A stretch of 64,000 nt of DNA, taken from NCBI GenBank assembly GCA_030549495.1, contig JAUIRK010000925.1, forward strand, positions 186,001-250,000. Direction: 5' to 3'. The notes beneath the pieces were generated by a model. It made no database searches and was not told the DNA's origin. It saw only the letters and a list, made by a program, of their open reading frames with translations. This document shows positions 63,561 through 64,000 of this stretch, one piece after another; positions within the stretch are counted from its first letter, which is position 1; every line of letters starts with the position of its first letter. This DNA is from Nectonema munidae (Eukaryota; Nematomorpha; Nectonematoida; Nectonematidae). A program made the position numbers and the translations under genes.

Positions 63561-64000
63561 TACATACATACTACACACATATGATATTAGACACCCATAC
63601 ACTAAAACAAACTCCAAACTTTATCCAAAATAAAAATAAAACCCCAATATATATATAAAAGGAGGGGGGGGGGGGGATGAGGGATGGGGGGGTGGGGGGT
63701 GGGTGTCTTTACTTTTTGCCTCTCAAAAAAACCCAGTGTGTAACTTCTTTTATATGCAAGTATACTTTGATAAATCTGTATCTGTCTATGTATGCTTCCC
63801 ATAAGTGTGTATTCTTGTGTATGCAAGTATACGTATACATACTTCCTTTATTGTGTGTTTTCATTATTTGAGTGAAATATTTGAAAATACTACACTTTTT
63901 GAATTCATGCCAATTTTACAAAGCCCAAAATAAATTTTTTGCCATTTTATCAAAAGTTTAATATTTGAAAACAGTCTGAATTTAGGCTGTTTGGTTCTTG
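63560..64000. repeat. Microsatellite-rich end with a G-rich block
   Basis: TACATACA-type runs, then 63661-63708 with several long G tracts on the plus strand, able in principle to form G-quadruplexes. No TLX 5' exon was recognised here. Confidence 0.6.

Overview
The window is eukaryotic, most likely arthropod. It is strongly AT-rich, its two host genes are split by introns, and it is crowded with decayed transposons. A crustacean, possibly a parasitic copepod, is my best guess from the protein variants and element mix; that is inference and no species marker was found. Most short open frames are noise or belong to dead elements.

The left half is one host gene on the minus strand. It is a cullin-1-like gene assembled from 14 exons between 35,467 (start codon) and 7,503. 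All exon joins keep frame and give 817 codons, running from the Skp1-binding N-terminus to the neddylation site. The last roughly 26 residues should lie on one more exon, which I could not find and which may lie beyond the left edge. Two introns are about 50 bases long, while others reach 2 to 5 kb and hold hAT, Tc1/mariner, TTAA-target and LINE relics. One hAT copy sits 14 bases from a 5' splice site.

Left of the cullin exons (1 to about 7,100) lie a LINE 3' end, a 150-bp tandem array, an RTE-like LINE piece, a hAT relic, and two coding fossils of higher GC and unknown origin.

The middle (35.5 to 50.5 kb) has no recognised host gene. It holds two hAT transposase relics, tRNA-like SINEs and a decayed copy of an unclassified arthropod element family. 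It also holds a 4.06-kb TTAA-flanked element with perfect 16-base terminal inverted repeats and two different arrays of about 150-bp units.

The right part holds two exons of a TLX/C15-type homeobox gene on the minus strand: the homeobox exon at 62,557-62,773 and the terminal exon at 50,779-51,067. They are separated by an 11.5-kb intron with three hAT elements with 8-base target duplications, two LINE pieces and a dispersed GTTAGG-rich repeat. The 5' exons should lie to the right of the window.

No tRNA, rRNA or CRISPR was recognised. The most unusual items are the TTAA element carrying satellite arrays, a nested TTAA miniature-element insertion, an almost perfect 81-bp palindrome with hammerhead-like cores, and the CUL1 exon 1-2 block lying between direct repeats.
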